Shown: positions 1 through 7,938, numbered from the stretch's first letter. The stretch is 31,327 bases of DNA from Chloroflexota bacterium (GCA_902812455.1 CADDZH010000061.1:1-31327); one strand, 5' to 3'. The notes: generated by a model not told the origin, from the sequence alone. Numbers and translations are program-made.

Positions 1-138
1 GCGTTAGACCGTACCGGTGGGCAATCGGGAACGGGCGGGCAACCGCACAACGCCTGGGGAGAGCCACCCACTACTCTGCTGTCAGCAGTGGCATCAGAGC
101 AAGGCGGTTCGTGGAACCAGGAACCTCCGCGCCTTTAG
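1..138 (+). CDS. tnpB: C-terminal tail of an IS200/IS605-family TnpB (partial, 5' end outside window)
   Basis: Frame 1 is open from the first base to a TAG at 136-138 and encodes about 45 residues rich in Gly, Pro, Gln and Ser, ending in WNQEPPRL. This low-complexity tail after the catalytic domain, with a stop codon inside a terminal GC-rich hairpin, is typical of TnpB (IS605 OrfB), an RNA-guided nuclease whose 3' coding end doubles as its guide-RNA scaffold. The RuvC and zinc-finger parts lie upstream of the window, so I cannot tell whether the full gene is intact. The call rests on the tail and the hairpin, not on a catalytic motif. Confidence 0.6.
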   Translation, partial: ALDRTGGQSGTGGQPHNAWGEPPTTLLSAVASEQGGSWNQEPPRL

Positions 139-152
139 GCCGGGGAGTGTCA
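1..152 (+). ncRNA. 3' part of an IS605 omega RNA (reRNA) scaffold and transposon right end
   Basis: The segment overlaps the end of tnpB. It finishes with an imperfect hairpin, CTCCGCGCC-TTTA-GGCCGGGGAG (125-147), followed by TGTCA at about 148-152. In IS200/IS605 elements this terminal hairpin forms the right end of the transposon and the 3' scaffold of the omega RNA, and the flanking host bases just downstream serve as guide. On that basis the guide here would begin near 153. The exact boundary is uncertain by a few bases because the left end and an empty site are not available. The RNA 5' end lies at or before base 1. Confidence 0.55.
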
Positions 153-403
153 GAATACTTGTGTTACAATAGCTGTATGCAAGGAATTGGCGGGCCTTGA
201 GGCACAAGGGCAAGGGTGGCCATTGCGTGGCGAAGTATCGCCCTTACCCTCGACGTGACGCGGGATCCCAATTATTGGGAGAACCTGATAAAACGAGGCC
301 AGTTAAGGCGTATATTCATTACAGGGTTATTTGAAGAGTCTGCATTCCTTATTTTATTTCGCGCGGCTTATACATCATTAAGCCACTATGAAGAGGACAG
401 GCT

Positions 404-1195
404 ATGCTAGTTCTCCAGGATATCGCGGTGACCTATCAGAGCGCTATCCCCGCCATCCAGGGTATCTCGCTAGAGGTACCGGATAAGACGGTTGTCGCCT
501 TGCTCGGCGCAAATGGGGCCGGCAAAACAACCATCATTCGTACTATTTCCGGCCTGCTGAAGCTCCACAAAGCAAGCATTGTACACGGCTCCATTTTCTT
601 CGATGGTGAGCGCATTGACCGGCTGAGCGCGACAGATATTGTGCAGCGAGGCATCGCCCAGGTGCTTGAGGGCCGCCGGCTCTTTGCCGACCTGACAGTC
701 GATGAAAACCTGAAGACGGGTGCGATTGCCTCGCGCGACCCGGCAGGCACACGGCGCGCATATGAGCGAGTCATGGACCTCTTTCCAGTCCTGCGCGAAC
801 GCCGCAAGAGTCACGCGGGCTATCTTTCAGGCGGCGAGCAGCAGATGCTGGCCATTGGGCGCGCGCTGATGGCCAGCCCGAAATTACTCCTGCTGGACGA
901 ACCTTCGCTGGGGCTGGCTCCGTTTATGGTGCAGCAGATTCGTACCATTATTTCCGAAATCAATGCCGGGGGCACTGCTGTGCTCCTGGTGGAGCAGAAC
1001 GCGCAGATGGCGCTATCCGTGGCTCACTATGGATATGTGCTGGAAACCGGCAGAGTGGTCCTGGCGCAGCCTGCCGCCGATCTCCTGCGAGATGAAAACG
1101 TGCGCAAGTTCTACTTAGGGTTACACGAGGGAGGAGAACGTGCCAGCATGAGCACGATTCGCCAGCGCCGGCCCGAAAGGAAGTGGACGCTATGA
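404..1195 (+). CDS. livF: Branched-chain-amino-acid-type ABC importer, ATPase subunit LivF
   Basis: This 263-residue protein is an ABC ATPase that would power uptake at the inner face of the membrane together with LivG. It has a Walker A GANGAGKTT at about residues 35-43, a signature LSGGEQQ near 141-147, a Walker B LLLLDEPS near 163-170 and the H-loop region after LLVEQN. The LEGRRLF motif after the Q-loop is typical of LivF rather than LivG. The ATG follows GAGGACAG at a suitable distance. A C-terminal extension of about 20 basic residues is slightly longer than in most LivF. Its TGA overlaps the next start (ATGA at 1192-1195), which indicates translational coupling. The substrate cannot be read from this subunit. 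Confidence 0.92.
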   Translation: MLVLQDIAVTYQSAIPAIQGISLEVPDKTVVALLGANGAGKTTIIRTISGLLKLHKASIVHGSIFFDGERIDRLSATDIVQRGIAQVLEGRRLFADLTVDENLKTGAIASRDPAGTRRAYERVMDLFPVLRERRKSHAGYLSGGEQQMLAIGRALMASPKLLLLDEPSLGLAPFMVQQIRTIISEINAGGTAVLLVEQNAQMALSVAHYGYVLETGRVVLAQPAADLLRDENVRKFYLGLHEGGERASMSTIRQRRPERKWTL

Positions 1196-2055
1196 GCGAT
1201 GAATCCACTAAGATGAACAAGGACGATCGATCCACGATAGCGCCAGCTTTGCTCACTGTTGAAGGAATCTCCGTGCGCTTTGAAGGGGTCCAAGCTCTCT
1301 CGGATGTTTCTTTTGCAGTACAGCCGGGAGAATTGTTCGCGGTTATCGGTCCCAATGGCGCGGGCAAAACGTCGTTATTCAACGTGTTGTCGCGTGTGTA
1401 CCGGCCAGTGGCAGGCAGGGTAACGTTCGATGGGCATGACTTGCTGCGGCTCAAGACGTACCAGGTGGCGCGTATGGGCATTGCTCGTACTTTCCAGAAT
1501 CTTGGGCAGTTCCCCACCATGACGGTGCTGGATTATCTCTTGCTGGGCCGGCATACGCGCATGCGCAGTGGCATCATCCTCGGCGGTATCTATCTTGGAT
1601 TGACCTACAACGAGGAGAAAAGAAACCGGGCCTACTGCCTGCACCTGCTCGATCTGATGGGATTGCAGCACCTGCAAAACCGTCCCCTGGGAAGTCTTCC
1701 CTACGGCCTGCAAAAGCGAGCCGATATCGCCCGCGCGCTGGCTATGCAACCCAGACTGCTTCTCCTCGATGAGCCGGTTGCGGGTATGGGAAGCGAGGAA
1801 AGCGAAGACATTGCCGCTATTATCCTGGATATCAAAGAGCAACTAGGTGTCACCCAAATCCTGGTTGAGCATGACATGGCGCTGGTGATGGGCATTGCTG
1901 ACCGGGTGCTGGTGCTTGATTTCGGGCGCGTGATCGCGCAAGGGACACCGGCTGAAGTGCAGGCCAACCCTGATGTGATTAAAGCGTACCTGGGCGAAGA
2001 GTTTGAGCGTAAAGTGGCAGATACTATGTCGATCCCGAGCGATAGCACCCCCTAA
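1192..2055 (+). CDS. livG: Branched-chain-amino-acid-type ABC importer, ATPase subunit LivG
   Basis: The second ATPase of the importer has 287 residues from the ATG at 1192. That start is preferred over an in-frame GTG at 1183 because it is preceded by AGGAAG at 8-9 bases and overlaps the livF stop. Walker A GPNGAGKTS lies near residues 53-61 and Walker B LLLLDEPVAGM follows an LPYGLQKR sequence. That sequence is the LivG-type variant of the LSGGQ signature. LVEHDM supplies the switch histidine. The N-terminal ~20 residues before the first strand are hydrophilic and probably disordered. It sits second in a five-gene transport operon. Confidence 0.92.
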   Translation: MSDESTKMNKDDRSTIAPALLTVEGISVRFEGVQALSDVSFAVQPGELFAVIGPNGAGKTSLFNVLSRVYRPVAGRVTFDGHDLLRLKTYQVARMGIARTFQNLGQFPTMTVLDYLLLGRHTRMRSGIILGGIYLGLTYNEEKRNRAYCLHLLDLMGLQHLQNRPLGSLPYGLQKRADIARALAMQPRLLLLDEPVAGMGSEESEDIAAIILDIKEQLGVTQILVEHDMALVMGIADRVLVLDFGRVIAQGTPAEVQANPDVIKAYLGEEFERKVADTMSIPSDSTP

Positions 2056-2079
2056 GCGTTATGAGTGAGAGGAGGGAAC

Positions 2080-2979
2080 ATGGCTTATTTCATACAACTG
2101 GTCTTTGCCGGAATTGCGCAGGGCTGCATCTATGCGTTGATAGGGCTTGGCTTTTCCATTATCTTCAAAGCCAGCGAAGTGATTAATTTCGCGCAGGGTG
2201 AGCTGCTGCTGGTGGGAACGTATATCGTTTCAGCCGGAGTATTCGAGTGGCACCTGCCATTCCTGGTGGCCCTGTTCCTGGGACTTGCGGGTACGATAAT
2301 CATTGGCTTCCTGTTCGAGCGCCTCATTGTGAGCCACATGATTGGCCGCCCGGTGTTCTCCCTTCTCATGATTACCATTGGCCTGGATATTATCCTGCGC
2401 ACCGCCGTGATTATGATATGGGGCTCAAGCACTATTCCTGCCGCTTCCCCTTTTAGCGCCGCAAGTGGCTTTAACGCCGGCGGCGTCCATTTTGGGGCCA
2501 ATGAGCTGTGGACGATTGCCGTGACTGCTGCCCTGTGCATTGCGCTCTTCTATTTCTTCCGTTATACCAGATACGGGCTGGCCATGCGCGCTACCGCGCT
2601 CGACCAGGAGGCCGCCCTGGCTGTGGGCATCAATATCCGCACCGTCTATGCCCTGGCCTGGGTTATCTCGGCCGCCATCGCTACAATTGGTGGCGTTTTT
2701 CTCGCCATCGATTCTTTTGCCATTGACCCTACCTTTGGAAACGCGGCGCTTGTCGCATTCCCGGCCATCATCCTGGGCGGCATCGACTCGATCAGCGGAG
2801 CGGTGGTAGGTGGCATCGTGATCGGTATCATCCAGATAGTGACCGCAGGGTATGAAAGCAGGGTTGCCAATATCCTGGGCGCAGGCATCCACGAGATTAC
2901 TCCTTACCTGATCATGATCCTGATCCTGCTCGTTCGACCCTACGGTCTTTTCGGCACACGAAAGGTGGAGCGAATATGA
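2080..2979 (+). CDS. livH: Branched-chain-amino-acid-type ABC importer, permease LivH
   Basis: An integral membrane permease of 299 residues begins at the ATG at 2080 after a strong GGAGGG; an upstream in-frame GTG at 2065 lacks a good site. It opens with a hydrophobic helix (GIAQGCIYALIGLGFSIIFKASEVINFAQGELLLVG), the hallmark of LivH. Around eight hydrophobic segments follow, with the cytoplasmic EAA-like loop (RYGLAMRATALDQEAALAVGI) in the second half. The stop overlaps the livM start (ATGA at 2976-2979). It would pair with LivM to form the channel fed by the lipoprotein encoded at 4215. Confidence 0.92.
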   Translation: MAYFIQLVFAGIAQGCIYALIGLGFSIIFKASEVINFAQGELLLVGTYIVSAGVFEWHLPFLVALFLGLAGTIIIGFLFERLIVSHMIGRPVFSLLMITIGLDIILRTAVIMIWGSSTIPAASPFSAASGFNAGGVHFGANELWTIAVTAALCIALFYFFRYTRYGLAMRATALDQEAALAVGINIRTVYALAWVISAAIATIGGVFLAIDSFAIDPTFGNAALVAFPAIILGGIDSISGAVVGGIVIGIIQIVTAGYESRVANILGAGIHEITPYLIMILILLVRPYGLFGTRKVERI

Positions 2980-4163
2980 GCGCTACTGTGGCAGGCAAGA
3001 ACGCCCGCACAACGACAAGTACCCAGCCTCCGCGCCTGCTCGGAAACCTCTCGCGCTGGCTCGCTTTCGGCATTGGCACCTGCGCGGTGCTCATCTTTCT
3101 CGCCTTTGCCAGCGAGGACTGGCTCACCATAGCGAACTATGTGATGATCGCCGCTATCGCCTCATTGTCGCTGAATGTGCTCTCCGGCTACACGGGCCAG
3201 ATTTCACTCGGCATCTCATTTTTTATGGCCATCGGGGCATATACAGCAGCTTTGCTCGGTGGCCAGCCGCCAACAAGTCCTCTCGATCCGCTGGGGTTTG
3301 GCCTGTCATTCCTGATCTGGCTCCCGGCAGCCGGCATCGTGGCTGCGCTGGTTGGCGCGCTTATCGGCCCGACCGCTTTGCGGCTCCGCGGCTTCTACCT
3401 GGCTATTGTGACGCTGGCCCTGGTCTTCATCGGGCAATACCTGTTTATGAACGCACGTGGTATTTCGGGAGGGCCGCAAGGCCGTACTTTCCCCGTACCG
3501 GCGTTCGGCAATGCCGCGTTTAATCAACAAAATAACCTCTGTTGTGGAATAGCAATTACGCCGGGCCAGCAATATTTCATCTTGATCCTGATCGTTCTTG
3601 TCCTATCGGCGCTCTTTGTGACAAACGTGATGCGCTCACGGGCCGGGCGAGCTTTCCGCGCGGTACGCGATCACGAAGTGGGCGCGGCCATCATGGGGGT
3701 TAATCTCTTCGAGGTAAAAATGGGAGCGTTCATTTTCTCTTCGTTCCTGGCCGGAATTGCAGGTGCGCTCCTGGCCTCCTACACCAGCTATGTGACCCCC
3801 GATTACTGGAACCTGACGCTCGCCATCCAGTTTGTTGCTGCTATCCTTGTGGGTGGTGTCGCCAGCGTATGGGGATCAATCCTGGGGGCAGCTTTTGTCT
3901 TTGGGCTGCCGCAGATCATCGATTATTTCTCGTTGTTGCCAACAGGCACCACTTCTGGTGGCCTGACGAGCGGGAACGTGAATGCCCTCATTTACGGTTT
4001 GCTGATCATCCTCTTCCTGCTCTTCGAGCCAGGAGGCATTATCAATCTGGTACATCGAGGCCAGTTGCTGATTCGTTCATTCAATCATCATGAAAGAGAA
4101 GGAGGTGAACCCGCCGAAATAGTTGACCTGGCGCCCAATTCTCAATCAGTGGATCGAACCTGA
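2976..4163 (+). CDS. livM: Branched-chain-amino-acid-type ABC importer, permease LivM
   Basis: The partner permease has 395 residues and a hydrophilic N-terminus of about 25 residues. The LivM pattern is clear: a hydrophobic core with SLNVLSGYTGQISLGISFFMAIGAYTAALL, then PTALRLRGFYLAIVTLAL, and an EAA-like loop SRAGRAFRAVRDHEVGAAIMGVNLFEVK. An insert of about 30 residues (FPVPAFGNAAFNQQNNLCCGIAIT region) contains two adjacent cysteines. Translation is coupled to livH by a four-base overlap. It is distinct from the second LivM-type gene at 25514, which has no operon partners. Confidence 0.92.
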   Translation: MSATVAGKNARTTTSTQPPRLLGNLSRWLAFGIGTCAVLIFLAFASEDWLTIANYVMIAAIASLSLNVLSGYTGQISLGISFFMAIGAYTAALLGGQPPTSPLDPLGFGLSFLIWLPAAGIVAALVGALIGPTALRLRGFYLAIVTLALVFIGQYLFMNARGISGGPQGRTFPVPAFGNAAFNQQNNLCCGIAITPGQQYFILILIVLVLSALFVTNVMRSRAGRAFRAVRDHEVGAAIMGVNLFEVKMGAFIFSSFLAGIAGALLASYTSYVTPDYWNLTLAIQFVAAILVGGVASVWGSILGAAFVFGLPQIIDYFSLLPTGTTSGGLTSGNVNALIYGLLIILFLLFEPGGIINLVHRGQLLIRSFNHHEREGGEPAEIVDLAPNSQSVDRT

Positions 4164-4182
4164 GGACAGTGTATTTTTGCAA

Positions 4183-4200
4183 CGTCGTAATTCTACGATG
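4183..4200 (+). other. Short hairpin between livM and the binding-protein gene
   Basis: CGTCGTA and TACGATG (4183-4189 and 4194-4200) can pair over seven positions with one G-U pair and a four-base loop. It is not followed by a U run. In ABC operons such hairpins can protect one side of a processed message and raise binding-protein output. That role here is inference only. Confidence 0.3.
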
Positions 4201-4214
4201 AAAGGGTAACTCCT

Positions 4215-5480
4215 ATGGCAAACAGAAAGTTCTTGTATACTTCAATACTCACCCTTATCGCCATGCTGCTGGTCCTCGCCGGTTGCGCCAGCAGTAGCAA
4301 CTCAAGCACCGGCGCGGGTGGGATAAAAGCCGGTCCCGGAGTCAATCTCTCCACCAAGACGATCACGCTTGGTATTCTCTCGCCGTACTCTGGTCCTGTG
4401 GCAGGCCCTATCGGCATTCCCCTGGCAAACGGGGTGAAAGCCTTCTTTTATCATGTGAACGATCATGGCGGTATTGACGGCTTCAAGGTCAAATTCCTTG
4501 AGGAGGATACACAGTACAATCCCCAGCTCGAAGTCCAGAAATACAACCAGATTCACAACCAGGTGCTGATGATCGCCGATAGCCTGGGAACGCCTACCAC
4601 CTATGCCATCAAAGCTCAGGCCACTGCCGATCACATGCTGGTGTCGGCAGCGACGCTGGCCTCCTCGCTGGCGCGTGAAAAGTATCTTATCCTGGTAGGC
4701 ACGCCCTATCGCCTGCAGGTCGAGAACGCCTTCGATTACGTCGTCAACAAGCTCGGCGTCAAGAATCCTGCCACCGGCATCATCTATCAAAACGATGAGT
4801 ATGGCCAGGATGGTCTCACAGGCTACAAAGAAGCGGTCAATGTCTATCACCTGCACGATGTGGCTGAGGCCACCTATGCGGTGACGGATACCGACTTCAC
4901 AGCGCAGGTTTCCCAGATGAAAGCTGCTGGCGCCAAATACGTCTTCTTGACTACCATTCCGAGCGCTACAGCGACCATCATCGGTACGGCGTATAAGCTG
5001 GGGTACAATCCCCAGTGGATCTTGCAAAGCCCGGCCTTCGCAGTGGAGCTGCTGGCTGTTCCGGCCTTGAAAGCTTTGTTGAGCCGGGCCTGGGTTGTGG
5101 GCCAGGGCGCGGCCTGGGGAGATACGAGCGTGCCTGGTATGGCGCAGATGCTCCAGGATGTCGCAAAATACTTCCCCAATCAGAAGCCGGATGGCTACTT
5201 CGAGTTCGGCTATGCCGAGTCGTATATCACCTACGCCATCTTGAAGAAGGCCCTGGACAACAAAGATATCACCCGCGATGGGCTTTTCACTGCCTTCCAG
5301 TCGCTCAAATCGGTTGATATGGGAGGGCTTTACCCGCCGGTGACCTATGGTTCTACGCCGAACCAGCGCGTCCCAACACGCGATTCGGTCATTTACCAGA
5401 TCGATCCATCAGCGCCCGCGGGCGTTAAGCCGATCACGCCTGATTTCACAGGTACTGCCGCAATGCAATCGCAATTCTGA
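4215..5480 (+). CDS. ABC transporter substrate-binding lipoprotein (Leu/Ile/Val-binding-protein family)
   Basis: The product has 421 residues. An N-terminal signal MANRKFLYTSILTLIAMLLV is followed by the lipobox L-A-G-C at 21-24, so Cys24 should be lipidated. A Ser/Gly-rich linker of about 20 residues follows. The mature domain starts with TITLGILSPYSGPVAGPIG, the usual first strand of type I periplasmic-binding proteins of the LivJ/LivK class, and continues with IIYQNDEYGQDG near the middle. It should capture the substrate outside the cell and deliver it to LivHM. Although the family is named for amino acids, it also binds amides, urea, aromatic acids and other carboxylates, so the ligand is open. 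The gene downstream encodes a sulfolactate-type lyase, which suggests an organic acid. Confidence 0.88.
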   Translation: MANRKFLYTSILTLIAMLLVLAGCASSSNSSTGAGGIKAGPGVNLSTKTITLGILSPYSGPVAGPIGIPLANGVKAFFYHVNDHGGIDGFKVKFLEEDTQYNPQLEVQKYNQIHNQVLMIADSLGTPTTYAIKAQATADHMLVSAATLASSLAREKYLILVGTPYRLQVENAFDYVVNKLGVKNPATGIIYQNDEYGQDGLTGYKEAVNVYHLHDVAEATYAVTDTDFTAQVSQMKAAGAKYVFLTTIPSATATIIGTAYKLGYNPQWILQSPAFAVELLAVPALKALLSRAWVVGQGAAWGDTSVPGMAQMLQDVAKYFPNQKPDGYFEFGYAESYITYAILKKALDNKDITRDGLFTAFQSLKSVDMGGLYPPVTYGSTPNQRVPTRDSVIYQIDPSAPAGVKPITPDFTGTAAMQSQF

Positions 5481-5522
5481 TGGCGCGCGATCATGGGTTA
5501 ACAAAATAATCCGCCCGTGACT

Positions 5523-5570
5523 GTAGGGGCCGATTTATCGCGCCCATCGCCGATTTATCGGCCCTCGTCC
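5523..5570. repeat. Palindromic intergenic repeat beginning GTAGGGGC
   Basis: The 12-base word GCCGATTTATCG occurs at 5529-5540 and again at 5549-5560, and the outer arms GGGCCGAT (5527-5534) and ATCGGCCC (5557-5564) are inverted complements. The GTAGGGGC end matches the ends of the larger element at 15887-16097, suggesting a dispersed family of short repeats. No coding capacity is visible. Confidence 0.6.
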
Positions 5571-5632
5571 CGGTCATGCCATTGGTGGGTTATTTGGTTC
5601 ATATGTGTAATCGGCCCATGCAAGCGGTGTGG

Positions 5633-5668
5633 AGTGGTTGGGGGTGATGGCCCCCAACCACTGTTTTT
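5633..5668 (+). terminator. Terminator-like hairpin just upstream of suyA
   Basis: A perfect 12-bp stem (AGTGGTTGGGGG at 5633-5644 with its complement at 5651-5662) has a 6-base loop and is followed by GTTTTT at 5663-5668. This has the form of an intrinsic terminator. It lies 15 bases before the suyA ATG and between the transporter genes and suyAB on the same strand. It could end the transporter message, or act as a partial terminator or attenuator that sets the ratio of transporter to enzyme. Confidence 0.75.
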
Positions 5669-5683
5669 GCAAAGGAACAATGT

Positions 5684-5968
5684 ATGGCTCGTGGATTTCT
5701 GGTACACAACAAAGAAGACGATGTCGGGGTGGCCGTGCGTGACCTGGAGGCAGGCGAAACGGTCGAAGGCGTATTCATGGATACAAATGATAGCGTGACC
5801 CTGACGACGCTAACAGCTATTCCCCTGGGACATAAGGTAGCCCTGCGCGATTTGCCGGAGGGCCACGAGTGCCGCGAATATAACGAAGTCATTGGCCGGA
5901 TCACTGCGCCTGTACGCCAGGGTGAGCACGTACACGTACACAATATCAAATCGCTGAGGTGGGCATAA
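5684..5968 (+). CDS. suyA: UxaA-family lyase small subunit (SAF domain), sulfolactate sulfo-lyase alpha-like
   Basis: This 94-residue protein is a stand-alone SAF domain, equivalent to the N-terminal ~100 residues of altronate dehydratase UxaA. The sequence shows [14 protein letters not shown], then [44 protein letters not shown], with the GEHVHVHN end typical of the family. The size and separation from the catalytic subunit match SuyA of (2R)-3-sulfolactate sulfo-lyase, which releases sulfite and yields pyruvate. AAAGGA precedes the ATG. The stop overlaps the next start as TAATG (5966-5970). A related hydroxy-acid dehydratase small subunit is the main alternative. Confidence 0.8.
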   Translation: MARGFLVHNKEDDVGVAVRDLEAGETVEGVFMDTNDSVTLTTLTAIPLGHKVALRDLPEGHECREYNEVIGRITAPVRQGEHVHVHNIKSLRWA

Positions 5969-7128
5969 TGGTAGGCACGACAACCTTTTTGGGCTATCGT
6001 CGCAAGAATGGGGCAGTCGCGACCCGTAACCATGTTGCCATCATTCCTGTCGATGATCTCTCCAATGCAGCGGTAGAGGGTGTAGCGCATCTTATTGCGG
6101 GGACGCTGCCGCTCCCACATCCCTATGGACGCCTACAGTTTGGCGAGGATCTCGAACTGACCTTCCGCACGCTCATTGGCACAGGGGCCAATCCGAACGT
6201 TGCTGCTGCTATCGTGATCGGCATCGAGCCAAACTGGACAAAGATCGTTGTTGATGGCATCGCGAAGACGGGCAAACCTGTTGCTGGCTTCTCAATCGAA
6301 CGACATGGGGATATTGAGACCATTGCGCAGGCAGCGAAAGTTGCCCGCGAGTTCGTACAGGAGGCATCAGAAGCACAGCGTGAGGTTGTCCCGCTAAGGG
6401 ATGCCGTGTTCAGCATCAAGTGCGGCGAATCGGACACAACCTCTGGGCTGGCCTCTAATCCAACCGTTGGCGTCGTGGTGGACTGGCTGATCGACGAGGG
6501 TGCAACAGTGATGTTTGGTGAAACATCCGAGATTACCGGGGCCGAGCATATCCTGGCGAACCGTATGGCCACGCCAGAGCTGCGCGAGAAGTATCTCCAG
6601 GCGCACGAATCGTACCAGAAGCTGATTCGCGAGTCTGGCGCCGATCTGCTGGGTTCGCAGCCGACGCAAGGCAATATTGCCGGCGGTTTGAGCACCATCG
6701 AGGAAAAAGCCCTGGGCAATCTCCAGAAAATTGGTACAAAGCCTGTGAACGGCGTGCTGGCTCCGGCAGAGGCGCCAGCAGGGAAAGGCCTCTACTTTAT
6801 GGACACCTCCTCGGCTGCGGCTGAGGCGGTCACGCTGTGGGCTGCTGCTGGATCCGTCCTACACCTGTTCACGACCGGGCAGGGCAACATTGTCGGCAAT
6901 CCCATCGTTCCAGTGCTGAAACTCTCGGCCAATCCTCGTACAGTCCATACAATGAGCGAGCATATCGACGTGGATGTGAGCGGGCTGCTCTCAGGTGAAC
7001 TCACGCTGCAAGAAGCCGGAGAAAAGCTCAAGGCCATGATGCTGCGCATCGCAAGTGGTCGCCTGGCGGCAGCCGAGGTTCTGCGCCATCGCGAGTTTGT
7101 GCTGACGAAGCTGTACAGGAGCGCATAG
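5968..7128 (+). CDS. suyB: UxaA-family lyase large subunit, sulfolactate sulfo-lyase beta-like
   Basis: The catalytic partner has 386 residues from the ATG at 5968, preferred to the in-frame GTG at 5959 because of the TAATG overlap and the GAGGTGGG just upstream. It begins with [25 protein letters not shown] and contains [74 protein letters not shown] and [12 protein letters not shown]. From memory of UxaA, the YGC and GCEN cysteine motifs are replaced here by YGR and IEPN, while the KCGxSD cysteine remains; this is the SuyB-like branch rather than altronate dehydratase. Expected reaction: (R)-3-sulfolactate to pyruvate and sulfite in the cytoplasm. No sulfite exporter or sulfite oxidase is visible nearby, and substrate specificity is not proven by sequence. 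Confidence 0.8.
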   Translation: MVGTTTFLGYRRKNGAVATRNHVAIIPVDDLSNAAVEGVAHLIAGTLPLPHPYGRLQFGEDLELTFRTLIGTGANPNVAAAIVIGIEPNWTKIVVDGIAKTGKPVAGFSIERHGDIETIAQAAKVAREFVQEASEAQREVVPLRDAVFSIKCGESDTTSGLASNPTVGVVVDWLIDEGATVMFGETSEITGAEHILANRMATPELREKYLQAHESYQKLIRESGADLLGSQPTQGNIAGGLSTIEEKALGNLQKIGTKPVNGVLAPAEAPAGKGLYFMDTSSAAAEAVTLWAAAGSVLHLFTTGQGNIVGNPIVPVLKLSANPRTVHTMSEHIDVDVSGLLSGELTLQEAGEKLKAMMLRIASGRLAAAEVLRHREFVLTKLYRSA

Positions 7129-7195
7129 TATTTGGATAGAGCTTGCCTGCTATATATGAATTTTAACAATCCAGATCGGCAAGATCGGTGTGGGA

Positions 7196-7296
7196 CATGT
7201 CATGCTGAGCGTAGCGAAGCATCCGATGCCCGTCGAGAAAGATCCTTCCCCATTCACTGCGTTCAGGGCTGGGCTGCACTCGCGAAGGATGACATG
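7196..7296. repeat. MITE-like inverted repeat, family A copy 1
   Basis: The block starts CATGTCATGCTGAGCG and ends AAGGATGACATG, with inverted complementary termini and inner GCGTAGCGAAG and CTCGCGAAGG motifs. Related copies lie at 26846-26947 and 28035-28107. Translated, it gives the familiar spurious CHAERSEAS peptide, so short ORFs across it should not be annotated. It fills most of the gap between suyB and the next gene. Confidence 0.7.
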
Positions 7297-7326
7297 GGTA
7301 GCAGAAACAGTCAGAGGGTGTAAACA

Positions 7327-7857
7327 ATGCCCGTTAAAGTTCCTGTCATGCTTATTACCGGCCCGGTGGGCGTAGGAAAAACGGCAGTGGCTTCGGAAGT
7401 CTCTGAACTGCTAGATAAAGCGGGGGTAGCGCACGCATTCGTGGATATCGATGCGCTGCGCTGGTGCTACCCGCGCCCGCCGCAAGACCCGTTCCGCATC
7501 AAGCTGGCAATGAAGAACCTGGCAGCCATCTGGAAGAACTTCCAGGAATGTGGGGCAACTCACCTCATTCTCGCCGACATTGTGGAATCCCGCGACGAGC
7601 TTGAACGGTATCGAGAGGCCATTCCAGGCGCTGATATCCTTGTCATTCGTCTTCAGGCTTCGTTGAGTACGCTGGCTGAGCGAGTAAGGCTGCGAGAAGC
7701 AGGTGCTGGCCTCGACCGGCATCTGCGCCGGGCTGCAGAACTGGCGGCCATTATGGAGCAGAACAGGGTGCAAGATATACTCATCAACACCAATAATAAA
7801 TCTGTATCACAAATCGCCCAGGAGATTCTGGTGCGCAGTAAGTGGGTTAACACTTGA
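7327..7857 (+). CDS. Small P-loop kinase-like protein
   Basis: The 176-residue product starts with a strand and Walker A motif, VMLITGPVGVGKTAVASEV, with the P-loop at residues 12-19. VDIDALRW near 40-47 could provide the acidic residue of a small-molecule kinase. RLQASLSTLAERVRLRE resembles the lid region of adenylylsulfate or gluconate kinases. The size fits a single NMP-kinase-like fold. I do not recognise a specific substrate. It lies about 80 bases upstream of a nucleotidyltransferase gene on the same strand, but a promoter-like sequence between them suggests they need not be one unit. Confidence 0.75.
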   Translation: MPVKVPVMLITGPVGVGKTAVASEVSELLDKAGVAHAFVDIDALRWCYPRPPQDPFRIKLAMKNLAAIWKNFQECGATHLILADIVESRDELERYREAIPGADILVIRLQASLSTLAERVRLREAGAGLDRHLRRAAELAAIMEQNRVQDILINTNNKSVSQIAQEILVRSKWVNT

Positions 7858-7862
7858 ATCCT

Positions 7863-7890
7863 TTGATAAGACGTGGACTCCTCGTATATT
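7863..7890 (+). promoter_or_regulatory. Candidate sigma70-type promoter for the nucleotidyltransferase gene
   Basis: TTGATA (7863-7868), a 16-base spacer and TATATT (7885-7890) lie about 50 bases upstream of the ATG at 7939. The fit to consensus is good, but there is no expression evidence. Confidence 0.45.
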
Positions 7891-7938
7891 AATAATCCCG
7901 CAAATCGCTAGCCTGAAACTTATAAAGAGAGGACAGAG

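Noticed and set aside
216..410. A 64-codon GTG-start ORF just before livF
   Set aside because: No recognisable domain, no ribosome binding site, and it overlaps the livF start; the 139-403 gap is treated as non-coding flank of the IS605 remnant.
436..807. Long minus-strand ORFs opposite livF and throughout the window
   Set aside because: Shadows of strongly supported plus-strand genes; they lack domains and ribosome binding sites.
5523..5570. Repeated GCCGATTTATCG words as a CRISPR array or iteron origin
   Set aside because: Only two short copies 20 bases apart, forming a palindrome without spacers or a replication gene.
5684..7128. Altronate dehydratase (uxaA) for hexuronate use
   Set aside because: The subunits are split and the catalytic motifs fit the sulfolactate lyase branch better; no uronate isomerase or reductase genes are nearby.
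7132..7323. Short ORF with a CHAERSEAS peptide
   Set aside because: It is the translation of the family A palindromic repeat; the same peptide type appears at the other copies.
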